A program made the translations under genes and the position numbers. 64,000 nucleotides of DNA from JBALVT01 sp965262875 (lineage in GTDB: Bacteria; Pseudomonadota; Gammaproteobacteria; Pseudomonadales; Halieaceae): assembly GCA_965262875.1 (NCBI GenBank), contig OZ253569.1, positions 1,550,001 to 1,614,000 of the forward strand, in the 5' to 3' direction. Of the stretch, positions 8,452-15,878 are shown in pieces (position 1 is the stretch's first letter; each line of letters starts with the position of its first letter). Under the pieces are notes generated by a model. The model saw only the letters and a program-made list of their open reading frames with translations. It was not told where the DNA came from and ran no database searches.

Positions 8452-9144
8452 ATGACCGAACCAACTATTAGCGACAATATAGCAAAGCTTTTTGAAAGAG
8501 TACGACTCGCAGCACAAAAAAACCAGCGCGACAAAGCCACTGTTAAAGTACTTGCAGTTAGCAAAACTAGGCCTTGCGAGGCCATTCGAACGGCCCATGA
8601 ATACGGATTATCCGAATTTGGCGAAAATTACCTGCAAGAGGCCCTTGAGAAAATCGAGGAATTGTCAGATTTAGAACTCACCTGGCATTTTATCGGCCCG
8701 ATTCAATCCAATAAATGCAAATTGATTGCTGAAAACTTTGACTGGGTTCACAGTGTCGACCGAGCCAAGACTGCACGAATCCTCAGCGAGCAACGACCCA
8801 CCCACCTGCCACCTCTACAAATCTGTATTCAGGTCAATATATCCAGGGAATACAGCAAGTCTGGCGTCAGCCTGGAAGAGCTGCCCTTTCTTGCAAAGGA
8901 ATTGCGCAGGCTGCCTGGAATTACGCTGCGTGGACTCATGGCAATACCCGCTCCTACCGACGATTTTGAATACCAAAGCGGAGAGTTTGCAAGGCTGCGA
9001 ACGGCGATGGAGAACCTAAAAGACATCGTGCCGGAAATGGATACCCTGTCCATGGGTATGTCCCAGGATATGGAAGCAGCGATTGCCGAGGGCTCCACAA
9101 TGGTCAGGATTGGTACCGACGTTTTTGGGCCTCGGAATAAGTGA
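8452..9144 (+). CDS. yggS: YggS-family pyridoxal-phosphate homeostasis protein
   Basis: A 230-residue single-domain alanine-racemase-fold PLP protein (COG0325) that buffers free PLP rather than catalysing a known reaction. The PLP-lysine motif AVSKTRP is near residue 34, followed by FGENYLQEALEKI and WHFIGPIQSNK near residue 85. The C-terminal LSMGMSQDMEAAIAEGSTMVRIG, ending in GTDVFGPR, is a family signature. It is the first gene of yggS-proC-yggT-metX-metW, the order found across gammaproteobacteria. ATG at 8452 gives the normal length. Confidence 0.95.
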   Translation: MTEPTISDNIAKLFERVRLAAQKNQRDKATVKVLAVSKTRPCEAIRTAHEYGLSEFGENYLQEALEKIEELSDLELTWHFIGPIQSNKCKLIAENFDWVHSVDRAKTARILSEQRPTHLPPLQICIQVNISREYSKSGVSLEELPFLAKELRRLPGITLRGLMAIPAPTDDFEYQSGEFARLRTAMENLKDIVPEMDTLSMGMSQDMEAAIAEGSTMVRIGTDVFGPRNK

Positions 9145-9216
9145 TTTTGGCCCGCGGCGGCGTGTATACTGCCCGATCACTCTTTTAGCTCGTCCTACGG
9201 CACGGATTAATATCTC

Positions 9217-10038
9217 TTGGAAACACCACACGTAGCATTCATTGGCGCCGGCAATATGGCCAGCAGCATTATTGGCGGATTAGTTGAGAGCGGCCATCCC
9301 GCCTCTAAAATTAGTGCGTCCGATCCATACCCTCCCAGCCTTGAGAAACTGCAGTCAATAGCCCCTGTTGCCGTTTCGGATAGCAACGCAGAAACGGTCC
9401 GGGGCGCAGACGTTGTCATTCTCGCGGTAAAGCCCCAGGTAATGGCACAGGCCTGCGAAAGCATCGCTGAAGCCGTACAAACTTCGGGGGCAGTCGCAAT
9501 TTCCATCGCTGCCGGCATCACGATAGACAGCTTGCAACGTCGCCTTGGTTCCCAGGCACCCGTTATTCGTTGCATGCCAAATACGCCGGCATTGTTGGGT
9601 TGCGGCGCCAGCGGCTTGTTTGCCAGCGCAGAAGTCAGCGCCATCCAAAAAACCTATGCAGAATCAATTCTCGGGTCAGTGGGAATAAGTTCATGGGTGG
9701 AAACAGAAGATGAGCTGGACGCGATTACTGCATTGTCAGGCAGTGGCCCGGCCTACTTCTTTATGTTTATAGAATCGATGATTAAAGTGGGTATAGAACT
9801 GGGCCTGGACAAAGAAACAGCCAGTGTCCTCGCCAAACAAACAGCGCTGGGGGCATCTCGCATGGCGCTGGAAAATGACATTGATCTTGAAGAGCTCAGA
9901 CGTCGGGTAACCAGCCCCGGGGGTACCACCGAGCGAGCAGTGGCAAGTTTTGAACAAAGTGGTCTGGAAACGGTGGTGAGAGACGCCATGGTGGCTTGTG
10001 CCGATAGAGCCAAAGAAATGTCACGGGAGATGGGATAG
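9217..10038 (+). CDS. proC: Pyrroline-5-carboxylate reductase
   Basis: A 273-residue NADPH-dependent enzyme that makes L-proline from pyrroline-5-carboxylate. It has a Rossmann N-terminus (AFIGAGNMASSIIGGL), the RCMPNTPALLGCGASGL motif near residue 113, and the dimerisation/substrate domain ALSGSGPAYFFMFIESM and RRVTSPGGTTERA near residue 228. The chosen start is TTG at 9217, because the Rossmann strand begins seven codons later and there is no in-frame ATG before it. It ends 4 bp before yggT, so translation is probably coupled. Confidence 0.95.
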   Translation: METPHVAFIGAGNMASSIIGGLVESGHPASKISASDPYPPSLEKLQSIAPVAVSDSNAETVRGADVVILAVKPQVMAQACESIAEAVQTSGAVAISIAAGITIDSLQRRLGSQAPVIRCMPNTPALLGCGASGLFASAEVSAIQKTYAESILGSVGISSWVETEDELDAITALSGSGPAYFFMFIESMIKVGIELGLDKETASVLAKQTALGASRMALENDIDLEELRRRVTSPGGTTERAVASFEQSGLETVVRDAMVACADRAKEMSREMG

Positions 10039-10042
10039 CAAT

Positions 10043-10630
10043 ATGGGTGCTCTAAGTGAAATTGCAATTTATCTGACCCAGACATTGCTGAGTCTGTACA
10101 TGGTGGCGATGCTGCTGCGCTTTCTGATGCAGTGGGCGCGGGCTGATTTTTACAATCCTATCAGCCAGTTCCTGGTAAAAGTAACCAACCCATTGGTTGT
10201 TCCTCTAAGGCGAGTCATTCCGGGTTTTGGTGGTTTCGACTTGGCTACCCTACTATTGGCACTTCTACTGCAGATCGCCGCCATCGTGGCGGTACTGATG
10301 TTGAATGGTTACGGGCTGCCCAACCCCTTACTGGTGATCGTATGGGCGGCATTGGGCCTCCTCGGGCTATTGGTGAATATCTACTTCTTCGCCATCCTTG
10401 CAATAGTAATTCTCAGCTGGTTGGCCCCGGGCAACGGCAATCCGGCAATCCGCTTGTTACACCAGATTACCGAACCCGTACTGAAGCGTTTTCGTGCGTT
10501 GCTGCCACCCATGGGCGGATTCGATCTCTCAGTGATACTCGTCTTTGTTTTGATAAACGTGATTAAAATCGCTCTGGGCCACATGTCCGCGGGCGTCAAT
10601 TTACATCCCGCGTTGGTTATAGGCCTCTGA
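10043..10630 (+). CDS. yggT: YggT-family integral membrane protein
   Basis: A 195-residue membrane protein with two tandem YGGT modules. Each has a hydrophobic helix pair and the family motif: FYNPISQFLVKVTNPLVVPL near residue 36 and GNPAIRLLHQITEPVLKRFR near residue 132. The function is not established biochemically; the family is linked to osmotic tolerance and to cell-division-associated clusters. The ATG at 10043 follows the proC stop by 4 bp; an upstream in-frame start would overlap proC and add a charged leader, so it was not used. metX follows 12 bp downstream. Confidence 0.92.
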   Translation: MGALSEIAIYLTQTLLSLYMVAMLLRFLMQWARADFYNPISQFLVKVTNPLVVPLRRVIPGFGGFDLATLLLALLLQIAAIVAVLMLNGYGLPNPLLVIVWAALGLLGLLVNIYFFAILAIVILSWLAPGNGNPAIRLLHQITEPVLKRFRALLPPMGGFDLSVILVFVLINVIKIALGHMSAGVNLHPALVIGL

Positions 10631-10642
10631 GCAATACTAACT

Positions 10643-11788
10643 ATGAGCCTTGTGAACAAAAATTCGGTGGGTGTGGTTACACCTCAGATCGCGCACTTTA
10701 AGCAGCCGCTTGCCCTAGCCTGCGGTCGCGAGCTTCCCGACTACGATATTGTCTACGAAACCTACGGCCGGCTCAACGAAAATCATTCCAACGCTGTATT
10801 AGTTTGCCACGCTCTGAGTGGACACCACCACGCAGCGGGTTACCATCAAGCTGAAGATAAAAACCCCGGATGGTGGGATGAGTGCATCGGCCCTGGGAAG
10901 CCCATGGACACCGATCAATTCTTCGTAGTCAGTCTCAACAATTTGGGTGGCTGCCACGGCTCCACTGGGCCAACTTCCATCGACCCCGAGACAGGAAAAC
11001 CCTGGGGCCCGGACTTCCCTTCGCTACGCGCCCGGGATTGGGTCAATAGCCAAGCCAAATTGGCCGATTTATTGGGGATAGACTGTTGGGCTGCCGTAGT
11101 AGGCGGCAGCCTCGGAGGCATGCAGGCCATGCGTTGGGCGCTCATGTATCCGGAGCGTGTAAAACACTGCGTGGTCGTCGCATCAGCGATGAAACTCAGT
11201 GCGCAGAACATTGCCTTTAATGAAATCGCCAGGCAAGCCATCGTATCCGACCCGGATTTTGACGATGGCCACTACTTACGCAATGAACACATTCCCGCGA
11301 AAGGTTTGGGTTTGGCTCGAATGGTGGGGCACGTTACTTATCTTTCGGATCATGCCATGGCGGCTAAATTTGGTCGCGAGCTCCGCACCGGGTCCTTCGA
11401 GATTGGGACAGATGACGATGTCGTCTTCCAGGTAGAAAGTTATTTGCGCCATCAGGGGAGTCAGTTTTCGGAAAGCTTTGACGCCAATACTTACATTTTG
11501 ATGACCAGAGCCCTGGATTACTTCGACCTCGCCCGCGAGTACAACGACGACCCGGTGCAGGCATTTAAGAACGCCAAGTGCAGCTTTCTCGTGGTTTCGT
11601 TTTCAACCGATTGGCGATTCTCTCCCGAGCGTTCCCGCGAAATAGTGGACGCCCTGATCGCGGCGAATCAGCCGGTGAGTTATACAGAAATTGAAGCGAA
11701 AGAAGGGCACGATGCCTTTCTAATGCCAATCCCCAGGTATTTGGAGGTGTTTAGCGCCTACATGAAACGTGTGGGAGAAGATCTCTAA
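10643..11788 (+). CDS. metX: Homoserine O-acyltransferase
   Basis: A 381-residue alpha/beta-hydrolase-fold acyltransferase that activates homoserine for methionine synthesis. Motifs: CHALSGHHHAAG near residue 54, LNNLGGCHGSTGP near residue 98, nucleophile elbow VVGGSLGGMQAM near residue 149 (Ser), FSTDWRFSPERSREIV near residue 318 (catalytic Asp) and EGHDAFL near residue 353 (catalytic His). Whether acetyl- or succinyl-CoA is used cannot be read with certainty here; MetX in pseudomonads linked to metW often makes O-succinylhomoserine. The stop TAA and the metW ATG share one base (11788), indicating translational coupling. Confidence 0.94.
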   Translation: MSLVNKNSVGVVTPQIAHFKQPLALACGRELPDYDIVYETYGRLNENHSNAVLVCHALSGHHHAAGYHQAEDKNPGWWDECIGPGKPMDTDQFFVVSLNNLGGCHGSTGPTSIDPETGKPWGPDFPSLRARDWVNSQAKLADLLGIDCWAAVVGGSLGGMQAMRWALMYPERVKHCVVVASAMKLSAQNIAFNEIARQAIVSDPDFDDGHYLRNEHIPAKGLGLARMVGHVTYLSDHAMAAKFGRELRTGSFEIGTDDDVVFQVESYLRHQGSQFSESFDANTYILMTRALDYFDLAREYNDDPVQAFKNAKCSFLVVSFSTDWRFSPERSREIVDALIAANQPVSYTEIEAKEGHDAFLMPIPRYLEVFSAYMKRVGEDL

Positions 11789-12378
11789 TGCGCCTTGATC
11801 TCGCCCACATTCAGCGCTGGATTGCCCCGGGCTCTCGGGTATTGGACTTAGGTTGTGGCGATGGTGAATTCCTGCAGCTGCTACAAACCGAACGGCAAGT
11901 AGACGGCATAGGATTAGAAATAGACCCGGACAATATCAGTGAAGCAATTGCCAGAGGTCTCAATATTATCGAACAGGATATGGATAAGAGTCTGGCGAAC
12001 TTTCCTGATCAGAGCTTTGACACTGTAGTAATGGCGCACGCCCTACAGGTTCTACACCATCCGAACAGAGTCCTTGAGGAAATGTTACGTATCGGTAGAG
12101 AGTGCGTCGTAACATTCCCCAATTTCGCCCATTGGTTGTGTCGCTTGCAGCTGGGCACAATGGGGAAAATGCCGCAATCTGAATTCATGCCCTTTCGTTG
12201 GTACGATACACCCAATATACATTTTTGCACGGTAAAGGATTTCGAATCCCTGTGCAAAGAAAAAGGTATTCAAATACTGGCGCGGCAAATGGTCGGCAAT
12301 ACAGAGCGTAGATCGCTGCTGGCATCGACCTGGCCAAATCTGTTCGCATCCACAGCCATCTACCACATAAGCCGATAG
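11788..12378 (+). CDS. metW: Methionine biosynthesis protein MetW
   Basis: A 196-residue SAM-dependent methyltransferase-like protein that partners with MetX. SAM-binding motif I is VLDLGCGDGEFLQLL near residue 19, with an acidic GLEIDP after the second strand. Conserved MetW stretches FPNFAHW and MPQSEFMPFRWYDTPNIHFCT are near residues 111-150. The ATG overlaps the metX stop codon by one base. MetW is required with MetX for methionine synthesis in pseudomonads, and the coupling seen here matches that. DUF4426 follows 1 bp later. Confidence 0.95.
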   Translation: MRLDLAHIQRWIAPGSRVLDLGCGDGEFLQLLQTERQVDGIGLEIDPDNISEAIARGLNIIEQDMDKSLANFPDQSFDTVVMAHALQVLHHPNRVLEEMLRIGRECVVTFPNFAHWLCRLQLGTMGKMPQSEFMPFRWYDTPNIHFCTVKDFESLCKEKGIQILARQMVGNTERRSLLASTWPNLFASTAIYHISR

Positions 12379-12379
12379 C

Positions 12380-12832
12380 ATGAATACAAAACACCGCTCA
12401 TTTACTATTTCACTTTCGTTTGTTGTCGCATTGCTTTGTGCAGCAAATGGCACCTGGGCAGAACAGTCGAAAACCTTCGGCAATTACGAGCTGCACTACA
12501 GTGTCGTAAACACCACCTTTATAGAACCTGAGGTCGCTGCAAACTATGGCATTGTGCGAGGCGAGAAGCGGGCAATTCTCAATCTGGCAGTTCTCGACAC
12601 AAGCACTAAAGACAATTCGCCTGTAACCATGTTGTTAAAGGGACGCACCTGGGACTTGATACAGAATCAGTTTCTAGAGTTTAAAGAAGTGCGTGAGGGC
12701 AAGGCGATTTACTACATCGCCGATTTCAAGCTTATCAATGAAGAATGGCGCTTCTTCGAATTCGATTTTCGTCCCGAAGGAGCCACGCAAAGCTATACAT
12801 TCAAATTTAAACACCAGTTGTATATCAACTAG
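12380..12832 (+). CDS. DUF4426 periplasmic/exported protein; stop codon lies at the IS630 junction
   Basis: A 150-residue protein with a Sec-type signal peptide (SLSFVVALLCAANGTWA, cleavage after about residue 27) and a DUF4426 beta-rich domain (FGNYELHYSVVNTTFIEPEVA). Function is unknown; the gene follows metW in pseudomonads (PA0388 position), upstream of rdgB/hemW. Here it is followed by IS630. Its TAG stop is built from the TA target duplication (12830-12831) plus the first G of the IS (12832). The base after the right-hand TA is also G, so the original stop was TAG too, and the protein is unchanged. Confidence 0.9.
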   Translation: MNTKHRSFTISLSFVVALLCAANGTWAEQSKTFGNYELHYSVVNTTFIEPEVAANYGIVRGEKRAILNLAVLDTSTKDNSPVTMLLKGRTWDLIQNQFLEFKEVREGKAIYYIADFKLINEEWRFFEFDFRPEGATQSYTFKFKHQLYIN

Positions 12833-13985
12833 TGTAGGTCGTCATAAATAGTGTACCATATAGTCTCTTCCCTATATAGAGAGCTTGTCGTACGTGTTGC
12901 AGTAGAAATTGTTTTGTCTGATGACGAAGTTTTGGGTTTGAGTAAGTTATCTAAATCGCGTTCTGTCTCGGTCCGATTGGCGGAGCGTTCGCGAATTGTT
13001 CTTCTGGCCGGCAAGGGCATGACCAATGAAGAGATCGGTTTTGAACTGGGCATTACGAGACAGAAAGCTGGCCGCTGGCGAGAACGCTATGCAGACAGTG
13101 GAGTCGAAGGCATCAGCCAGGATGCGTATCGGCCAGGGCGAAAACCGAAAATCAGTTCACGCAAGGTTGCACAGGTGATCAGACTCACGACGCAAGAGAC
13201 ACCGGAAAACGCTACGCATTGGAGCCAGCGTCTCATGGCAGATAAGGCCGGCATTAGCATGTCCTCGGTGGGCAGGATATGGAAAAGCCACGGTTTGAAG
13301 CCACACCGAATAAATACATTCAAGGTATCGAACGATAAAGAGTTTGCCGAGAAGTTGGAGGCAATCGTCGGCCTTTACTTATCACCGCCAGAAAATGCCA
13401 TTGTTTTCAGTTGTGATGAAAAGAGTCAGATACAAGCACTGGATAGAACGCAGCCGGGCTTGCCGATGAAAAAAGGCAGGGCGGCGACAATGACCCATGA
13501 CTATAAACGTCATGGCACCACGACCTTGTTTGCGGCATTGAACATCTTGACAGGGGAAGTGTTAGGTACCTGCGCCGAACGGCATCGCCATCAAGAATGG
13601 TTGAAGTTTCTCCGCCAAATAAATAAGTCGACGCCCAAGGATAAAGAGATTCATATTATCTGTGACAACTACGCCACACATAAGCACCCGAAGGTAAAAA
13701 GCTGGCTGAAATATCACCAGCGATTCCATGTGCACTTTACGCCAACCAGCGCATCGTGGTTAAACATGGTGGAGCGGTTTTTTCGGGAGCTAACTGAAAA
13801 GCAATTGAAACGAGGTGTCTTTAGCAGTGTGGAAGAACTTGAGCAAACAGTCATGGCGTTCATTGAGACTCATAATCAAGCGCCAGCGCCTTATATCTGG
13901 ACCAAATCCGCGAGTGACATATTGGAGAAAGTGAAGCGTGGCAGAGAGAAACTTAATAAGTTACAAACTGTTTGACGACCTACAC
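12832..13985 (+). mobile_element. IS630-family insertion sequence, complete
   Basis: A 1154-bp element bounded by perfect 12-bp terminal inverted repeats, GTGTAGGTCGTC at 12832-12843 and GACGACCTACAC at 13974-13985, and by a TA target duplication (12830-12831 and 13986-13987). TA duplication is the rule for IS630/Tc1-mariner elements. It carries one transposase gene and appears intact. Confidence 0.95.
12851..13975 (+). CDS. IS630-family transposase
   Basis: A 374-residue DDE transposase. The N-terminus has helix-turn-helix segments (MTNEEIGFELGITRQKAGRW at about residues 57-76) that bind the terminal repeats. The catalytic domain has the first Asp in VFSCDEKSQIQAL, the second in IICDNYATHKHPKV, and the final acidic residue in SWLNMVERFFRELTEK, the IS630 signature. 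The GTG at 12851 is the furthest upstream start; internal starts 10-20 codons later are equally possible because homology begins around VEIVLSDDEV. The frame is uninterrupted, so the element is probably active. Confidence 0.9.
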   Translation: MYHIVSSLYRELVVRVAVEIVLSDDEVLGLSKLSKSRSVSVRLAERSRIVLLAGKGMTNEEIGFELGITRQKAGRWRERYADSGVEGISQDAYRPGRKPKISSRKVAQVIRLTTQETPENATHWSQRLMADKAGISMSSVGRIWKSHGLKPHRINTFKVSNDKEFAEKLEAIVGLYLSPPENAIVFSCDEKSQIQALDRTQPGLPMKKGRAATMTHDYKRHGTTTLFAALNILTGEVLGTCAERHRHQEWLKFLRQINKSTPKDKEIHIICDNYATHKHPKVKSWLKYHQRFHVHFTPTSASWLNMVERFFRELTEKQLKRGVFSSVEELEQTVMAFIETHNQAPAPYIWTKSASDILEKVKRGREKLNKLQTV

Positions 13986-14032
13986 TAGTGCCTATCAGAA
14001 AGCTACGAATTCGCAACCACTTCCAGTTGAGA

Positions 14033-14157
14033 GCCGATTGCTACTATGTCCTGTCGAGACTGTCGACAGCATGGATGCTCGGGGCAGGCCTCCCTGTCGC
14101 CAAGCCCCCCATGGATGGGTTCACGGCGTGCCTGGACAGGACATAGTAGGAATCGGC
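14033..14157. repeat. Palindromic repeat module A
   Basis: Inverted arms of 23 bp (14033-14055 and 14135-14157, 22 of 23 matching; left arm GCCGATTGCTACTATGTCCT plus GTC) enclose a loop of about 79 bp. The loop holds a core (about 14063-14130) containing GCATGGATGCTCGGGGC and ATGGATGGGTTCACGGCGTG. The same core occurs inverted in module B inside unrelated arms. No coding potential is recognised. It resembles a MITE/REP-like mobile palindrome. Confidence 0.8.
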
Positions 14158-14211
14158 GCTACAGACTCGCTTAAAAACTACGATACAAGAGTTTTTAAAG
14201 AGTTCCGTCAC
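14158..14211. repeat. Small inverted repeat between the two palindromic modules
   Basis: The stretch around 14171-14198 contains TTAAAAACT and AGTTTTTAA separated by about 10 bp, giving a third, A/T-rich hairpin between modules A and B. It may be a transcription terminator-like element; function is unknown. Confidence 0.45.
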
Positions 14212-14336
14212 GCTCGGGAGTCTGATTGGACTGTGCAAACACGCCGTGAACTCATCCATGAGGGCTCGGCTCGCGGATGGCCGCCCCACGCATCCATGCG
14301 CTCAACGGTTTGCTCAGTCCAATCAGACCCCCGAGC
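14212..14336. repeat. Palindromic repeat module B
   Basis: Inverted arms of 22 bp (14212-14233 and 14315-14336, one mismatch; GATTGGACTG against CAGTCCAATC) enclose a core at about 14240-14305. Read on the minus strand, this core matches the module A core (GCATGGATGC, a G/C-rich middle, then ATGGATGAGTTCACGGCGTG). So the same core sits in two different palindromic frames in opposite orientation. Confidence 0.8.
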
Positions 14337-14391
14337 TTCAATTTGACTATCGAAGCCTTAATACAGCTACGTTTTCTGCTGGGCAATAACT

Positions 14392-15874
14392 AGTCGACCC
14401 TGAAAAACGCTTAACATGTTGATTGTATTAGATAATACTGGGTATTTGTGAGATGATTTCGACCAGTTTCAAGCCTATTTGGCACTTAATCCGGTCGAAA
14501 CAAAGGTGGCTCTCGATGAAAGATTCTTCCCCCGATCACCATCAAATGAGTTTTATGGCTGCTGGGTTGATGGATCAACTCAATCCGAAACACCCTCTGT
14601 TACATCTTGCGCGAACCATACCCTGGGACTTTTTTGAATCGGAGTTCGCTCCCTTGTATGCGGCAACTGGCAGGCCTGCCAAACCCGTACGCTTGATGGT
14701 GGGTTTATCTATTCTCAAGCATATGGAAAATGTCAGCGACGAGGTTATCGTGCAACACTGGGTACAAAACCCGTATTACCAGGCATTTTGCGGGGAGGTT
14801 GAATTCCAGTGGTCATTCCCTTGTGACCCATCCGATCTGGTGTACTTCCGCAAGCGAGTCGGCGAAAAGGGATTTGAAAAAATATTGGCATCCTCTATCA
14901 CCATTCATGGTGAGAAAGCGGTCGAAGAGGAAGTCTGTATTGACACCACAGTACAGGAAAAAAACATCACCTTTCCCACCGATGCAAAGTTGTACCGAAA
15001 GATTATTGTTCGTTGCCTGAAATTGGCCAGGAAAGAAGGGATAACACTTCGCCGCAGTTATGCCAAGGAAATTAAGCAAAGAAAACTGGAATGTCGTTTT
15101 GCGGGACATCCCAGGAACCGTGCCAAGGCCCGCAAAGCCGTTAAGCGGCTAAAGACCATTGCCGGTCGTTTAGTGCGGGAATTGGAGCGTAAACTGCCAC
15201 TCGACATTCTGGAAAAGCTGGCAGAGGACTTTGCACTATTCCATCGTGGACTGAACCAGAAGCGAGGGGATACGAACAAGCTGTACAGCTTGCACGAACC
15301 CCATGTCTACTGCATGAGTAAAGGCAAAGAGCATAAGCGCTATGAATTTGGCACCAAGGTTTCTATCACGACAACTCGGGATTCAAAAATCATTGTTGGT
15401 GCCATGGCCTTTGATACGAACAAATTTGATGGTCATACGCTGCCGGAGGTGCTGTTGCAATTGAAGCGGCTTAACAAACTGAAACCGGCCGTTGGCTTAT
15501 GTGATCGGGGTTACAAAGGGAAGAAAAAGATCAATGACACGCGGATCATAATGCCCAGCACAGGTACTCGGGATACGGATAGTGCCTACCAGGTGCTGAT
15601 GCGGAAACGTTTTAGAAAGCGGGCTGGCATAGAGCCGGTGATCGGCCACCTGAAGTCGGATCATCGATTGAACAAAAGTTATCTCAAAGGATTTGAAGGC
15701 GACCAGATTAACGTACTGATGGCTGCTGCTGCGTTTAACTTCAGGAAGTGGATGAGATTGTTTTTATTGGCCCCGAAAACGGCTTCCTTATGGAGTCGTT
15801 TAACGCAGTTTATTATCAAGCCACGGCATTACGGCGATGCCGTGATGGCCAATTAGGCTTTTTCAGGGTCGACT
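14392..15874 (+). mobile_element. IS5/IS1182-like insertion sequence, copy 1 of a tandem pair
   Basis: A 1483-bp element ending AGTCGACCCTGAAAAA at the left (14392) and the inverted form TTTTTCAGGGTCGACT at the right (15874). Three copies of exactly this length occur in the window (also 15879-17361 and 28720-30202). Copy 3 is flanked by ATGT on both sides, so the target duplication is 4 bp. Copy 1 is separated from copy 2 by only AAAT (15875-15878). Confidence 0.92.
14516..15856 (+). CDS. IS5/IS1182-like DDE transposase (copy 1)
   Basis: A 446-residue DDE transposase. The N-terminal domain (InsH/DUF772 type) contains AATGRPAKPVRLMVGLSILK at about residues 46-65 and YYQAFCGE near residue 88. 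Catalytic candidates are Asp in EEEVCIDTTVQEKNITFPTD, Asp in VGLCDRGYKGKKK, and Glu in RAGIEPVIGHLKSDH. The start at 14516 is preferred because AAGGTGG lies 9 bp upstream; the frame is open to 14453, and an inverted repeat (TTTCGACC 14457-14464, GGTCGAAA 14493-14500) in that leader could fold over the site. Identical to the other two copies at protein level in this window. Confidence 0.88.
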   Translation: MKDSSPDHHQMSFMAAGLMDQLNPKHPLLHLARTIPWDFFESEFAPLYAATGRPAKPVRLMVGLSILKHMENVSDEVIVQHWVQNPYYQAFCGEVEFQWSFPCDPSDLVYFRKRVGEKGFEKILASSITIHGEKAVEEEVCIDTTVQEKNITFPTDAKLYRKIIVRCLKLARKEGITLRRSYAKEIKQRKLECRFAGHPRNRAKARKAVKRLKTIAGRLVRELERKLPLDILEKLAEDFALFHRGLNQKRGDTNKLYSLHEPHVYCMSKGKEHKRYEFGTKVSITTTRDSKIIVGAMAFDTNKFDGHTLPEVLLQLKRLNKLKPAVGLCDRGYKGKKKINDTRIIMPSTGTRDTDSAYQVLMRKRFRKRAGIEPVIGHLKSDHRLNKSYLKGFEGDQINVLMAAAAFNFRKWMRLFLLAPKTASLWSRLTQFIIKPRHYGDAVMAN

Positions 15875-15878
15875 AAAT

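Noticed and set aside
9998..10042. N-terminal extension of yggT overlapping proC
   Set aside because: The extra 15 residues are polar and overlap proC; the ATG at 10043 directly precedes the first membrane helix.
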